Positions 9,250-11,287 of a stretch of DNA of 11,287 bases are shown here, piece by piece (position 1 is the stretch's first letter; the number at the start of each line of letters is the position of its first letter). Made by a program: the position numbers and the translations under genes. The stretch spans positions 1 through 11,287 of the forward strand of contig NCSJ02000645.1 of NCBI GenBank assembly GCA_002812745.2. Direction: 5' to 3'. The notes beneath the pieces are model-generated. The model was not told the DNA's origin, made no database searches, and saw nothing but the letters and a program-made list of their open reading frames with translations. This DNA comes from Scytalidium lignicola. Taxonomy: Eukaryota > Ascomycota > Leotiomycetes.

Positions 9250-9557
9250 AATCCGTGTCTTGGCTTAGAACATTCGTAATCCAGGAGGTGGCTTTTTATT
9301 ATTTGAAGACAATTGAGAATCCCAAGTGACAGCCATGTTGAAAGTTGGGGATTGTAGGAAGGATGGGTGAGGTTGGAGGTTTGCCACACCTTACCAATCC
9401 AAGTGGTTTTGGCGCTTCAGTAAAGCGGCTTGGCGGGTTATGTTGCCCAAAACGGTTAGGATGCAAATAAGCCTCGCTGTTACTAATAACACGAATTAAC
9501 CTCGTAAGCTTCAGCTCAAGGTTTCAACAGCATATATGACAGCTTTTTTTCTTCATT

Positions 9558-9572
9558 CGGCAGCTTTATCCG
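9558..9572. promoter_or_regulatory. Candidate zinc-cluster binding site CGG-N9-CCG
   Basis: CGG at 9558-9560 and CCG at 9570-9572 are inverted triplets 9 bases apart, the general form of sites bound by dimeric Zn2Cys6 proteins. It lies between the regulator and the hydrolase. Such pairs also occur by chance, and this regulator's preferred spacing is unknown. Confidence 0.25.
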
Positions 9573-9755
9573 CCAAGAATCAGCCTTTGCTCTGGTCCCA
9601 CCTTTTGCCGTTTCATTTGGAGGTCCAAAACCTAATGGTAAGACTTGTTGAAGAGCTATGGATTGGTATTCCCGCTTGCACTGGCTCATAGAACGAACCT
9701 AGTAACACGACAAGCTCGTGTCATAGCATTTCAAAGATGGCTGCTCCCCAAAAGC

Positions 9756-9763
9756 TATATAAA
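9756..9763 (+). promoter_or_regulatory. TATA box of the MBL-fold hydrolase gene
   Basis: TATATAAA lies about 120 bp upstream of the ATG at 9882 and is followed by a CT-rich stretch (9816-9853, repeated TTCTAC words), a common leader pattern in well-expressed fungal genes. The start codon context has A at -3. Confidence 0.65.
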
Positions 9764-9881
9764 TGCGTTTTCCTTTCTTTGAATTTGCTATTATCCCTTC
9801 AATCTAGGAACAGTTCGTTTCTACTCTCTTCTACTTCTACTTTTTTCTACTTTAGCCCATATTCCCGCTTCATTAACGACA

Positions 9882-10682
9882 ATGTCTCCATCTAACTTCA
9901 AGAGTACCCTCAACATCACTCATATTGGTACTGCCACCGCTATTTTGGATATTGGCGGAGTCAACTTACTCACAGACCCATTTTTCTCGCCCGCCGGTAC
10001 AGAATGGGATAGGGTTGTTGTCGTGCTGAAGAACACCGACACTCCCGCTCTCGGACTAGAACAACTCCCACCAATTGATGCGGTGTTGTTGAGCCATGAA
10101 GATCATCCAGATAACTTAGATGAGCTGGGTCGACAACTCCTTAATGGTCGGCATGTCTTGACGACAATGGACGGAGCAGGGAAGCTGGCACCACGTCCAG
10201 GAGTACGAGGTCTACAGCCATGGGATTCCATTAAGCTCTCTCTGGGTGGAAAGCAGTTCACTTTCATTGCAACGCCTTGCAAGCATCTGCCAGGCGGCGA
10301 GTGCACCGGTTTCATTATTACGTCCGATGAATTCGGCATCAACCCAAACGGCAAGCCCAATGCCATTTACTTCTCTGGCGACACCGTCTATATGGAAGAG
10401 CTGGCCCAGATCGGCGATAAGTTCCACATCGTGGTCGCTATCCTCAATCTTGGTGCCGCAACCGTCGAGCTTCCTGATGGCCCACTCCTGATCACCATGG
10501 ATGGCAAGCAGGCCGCCCGACTATTCCGCGAGATCAAGGCTGATATCTTAGTCCCTATGCATTATGAGTCTTGGCCACATTTCAGGCAGCTTGGGAAGGG
10601 ACTCGCGCAGGACTTTGAGGAAGAGGGAATTAAGGACAAGGTCCGCTGGCTCACGCCAGGCAAGTCGCTAAAGATTATTTAA
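9882..10682 (+). CDS. MBL-fold metal-dependent hydrolase (UlaG / Lactamase_B_2-like)
   Basis: Intronless gene of 266 residues. Landmarks in order: a glycine-containing N-terminal strand pair (THIGTATAILDIGG, 13-26) typical of UlaG-like proteins, TDP at 31-33, LLSHEDHPDNLDELGR at 69-84, TPCKHLPGG with His135, YFSGDTVY with Asp167, and VPMHYESWPHF with His227. These match the metal-ligand series of the metallo-beta-lactamase fold. The first motif is unusual: the standard HxHxDH is replaced by HEDHPDN (72-78), so one His of the usual set is missing or displaced. A cytosolic phosphodiesterase, lactonase or related activity is plausible; the substrate cannot be told. The start is supported by A at -3 and by the TATA box and leader upstream. 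Divergent from the zinc-cluster regulator, which may control it (inference). Confidence 0.92.
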   Translation: MSPSNFKSTLNITHIGTATAILDIGGVNLLTDPFFSPAGTEWDRVVVVLKNTDTPALGLEQLPPIDAVLLSHEDHPDNLDELGRQLLNGRHVLTTMDGAGKLAPRPGVRGLQPWDSIKLSLGGKQFTFIATPCKHLPGGECTGFIITSDEFGINPNGKPNAIYFSGDTVYMEELAQIGDKFHIVVAILNLGAATVELPDGPLLITMDGKQAARLFREIKADILVPMHYESWPHFRQLGKGLAQDFEEEGIKDKVRWLTPGKSLKII

Positions 10683-10813
10683 TTTCGAAAACTTTTATGG
10701 CCTTCTTTTCGGATTGGTTGGTCATGCGAACGGAGTTCAATAATCCAGTTGTGCTCATTGGAATATTTAGAATGACGCGTTGCATTACGTAGAGTTGAAT
10801 AAGATATATGTTC
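10683..10813. other. 3' flank of the hydrolase gene
   Basis: Short spacer holding the hydrolase 3' untranslated region. No further feature was seen before the repeat block. Confidence 0.4.
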
Positions 10814-10908
10814 TGGCCCATACGCCAACCTGGCCGGTTGGCCAACTGGCTGGCCCATACACCAACTGACCGGTTTGCGTATGGGCCGGNCCATTCGCCA
10901 ACTGGCGG
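10814..10908. repeat. GC-rich repeat block, likely transposon end
   Basis: TGGCCCATAC followed by (G/A)CCAAC occurs at 10814-10829 and 10851-10866. GGCCCATACGC at 10815-10825 recurs inverted as GCGTATGGGCC at 10877-10887. GCCAACTGGC occurs at 10841-10850 and 10897-10906, and TTGGCCAA is a palindrome. An N at 10890 sits inside the block. The dense direct and inverted words next to a transposon-type reading frame suggest a subterminal region, similar in style to 1-180 but with different words. Confidence 0.6.
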
Positions 10909-10949
10909 TGTAGTAGCTGTAATATGAATCTTTCTTTGCTACTCTTCTT

Positions 10950-10993
10950 ACTTTGCTACCACTTTGCTACCACTTTGCTACTACTTGCTAGCT
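10950..10993 (+). repeat. 11-bp tandem repeat
   Basis: ACTTTGCTACC is repeated from 10950 as two exact units, a third with one change at its last base, and a decayed fourth. It lies between the GC-rich block and the transposon reading frame. Confidence 0.7.
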
Positions 10994-11016
10994 ACTTTAT
11001 TCGTTTTTTATTCAAT

Positions 11017-11287
11017 ATGGCTACTGTTGAATCAATTAACCCTTTCCCGAATGATGTACGCTTTGCTTTTGAAGAGCTTATAACAGCTGAAGACTATATT
11101 AATCGCCAACGAATTACCCCACAACACTAGCAACGAATTCATGTATTTGTCGACAATCCAAGCTTAAAACCAGACCCTATTCGAAGTGATATCAATCTAA
11201 AACATCGAGCAATTGCTGAATTTGAGCTTATAAATAATAAATTACATCGACGACCTGATGCAAGGCATCCTGAACCACGATATGTAG
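11017..11287 (+). pseudogene. 5' part of a transposon integrase-like gene, broken and cut by the window edge
   Basis: One frame runs from the ATG at 11017 (also open upstream to 10924) through the last base, broken only by TAG at 11128-11130. Reading through that stop, the frame continues with coding-like sequence (QRIHVFVDNPSLKPDP, then LINNKLHRRPDARHPEPRYV). The last stretch resembles the segment found just before the His-His-Cys-Cys zinc-binding region of integrase-type transposases (retroelement and Ginger-like families); this is recognition by eye, not by search. The stop context CAC-TAG-CAA would be explained by CAG to TAG, a RIP-type change. The proposed start at 11017 gives a mainly acidic and polar N-terminus, whereas the stretch from 10924 is a low-complexity Leu/Tyr run encoded by the tandem repeat and is probably untranslated. 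The final base is an incomplete codon. Confidence 0.5.

Larger units (their letters stand above)
9250..9881. promoter_or_regulatory. Shared divergent intergenic region between regulator and hydrolase
   Basis: These 632 bp separate two start codons pointing apart, so they should hold both promoters. Visible elements are a CCAAT word near 9395, a CGG-N9-CCG pair at 9558-9572, a TATA box at 9756-9763 and a pyrimidine-rich leader at 9816-9853. No other gene was found in it. Confidence 0.6.

Noticed and set aside
10103..10491. Open frames of 71-87 codons on both strands over the MBL-fold gene
   Set aside because: Shadows of a clearly conserved coding frame.

Overview
The window looks like nuclear DNA of a filamentous ascomycete (Pezizomycotina). 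Evidence: short spliceosomal introns of 53-75 nt with GTAAGT-like donors, CTAAC branch-type sites and TAG/CAG/AAG acceptors; a Zn2Cys6 transcription factor of the fungal-specific PF11951 type; a fungal-type nitrilase; and a long AT-rich tract with dinucleotide skew typical of repeat-induced point mutation (RIP). The species cannot be named from the sequence. Four single N positions (1041, 2170, 7508, 10890), two of them beside A runs, mark unresolved assembly bases.

Layout. 1-180 is a cluster of short palindromic and direct repeats that looks like the end of a DNA transposon. 181-2500 is an AT-rich, CpG-poor, gene-free tract. 2501-2886 is unremarkable. 2890-3495 is a 606-bp MITE-like element with 38-bp terminal inverted repeats and a TTA target duplication. 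3499-4742 is gene-free. 4743-5813 (minus) is a three-exon nitrilase, preceded on its 5' side by a TATA box and by 53-bp imperfect tandem repeats. 6909-7304 (plus) may be the relic of an unrecognised gene. 7516-9249 (minus) is a four-exon Zn2Cys6 regulator. 9250-9881 is an intergenic region shared with a divergent single-exon MBL-fold hydrolase at 9882-10682 (plus). From about 10810 to the right edge there is a second transposon-like block: GC-rich repeats, an 11-bp tandem repeat, and the broken 5' part of a probable transposon integrase that runs off the window.

The two enzymes and the regulator form a small gene island flanked by transposon debris. The regulator and the hydrolase are head to head and may be co-regulated, and the nitrilase lies beyond the relic. 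That they form one pathway is only an inference. No clear new multi-gene system is visible. The most distinctive points are the nitrilase with Phe in place of the usual Trp after the catalytic Cys, the hydrolase with a shortened metal motif, and the clean MITE whose TIR differences are all transitions.
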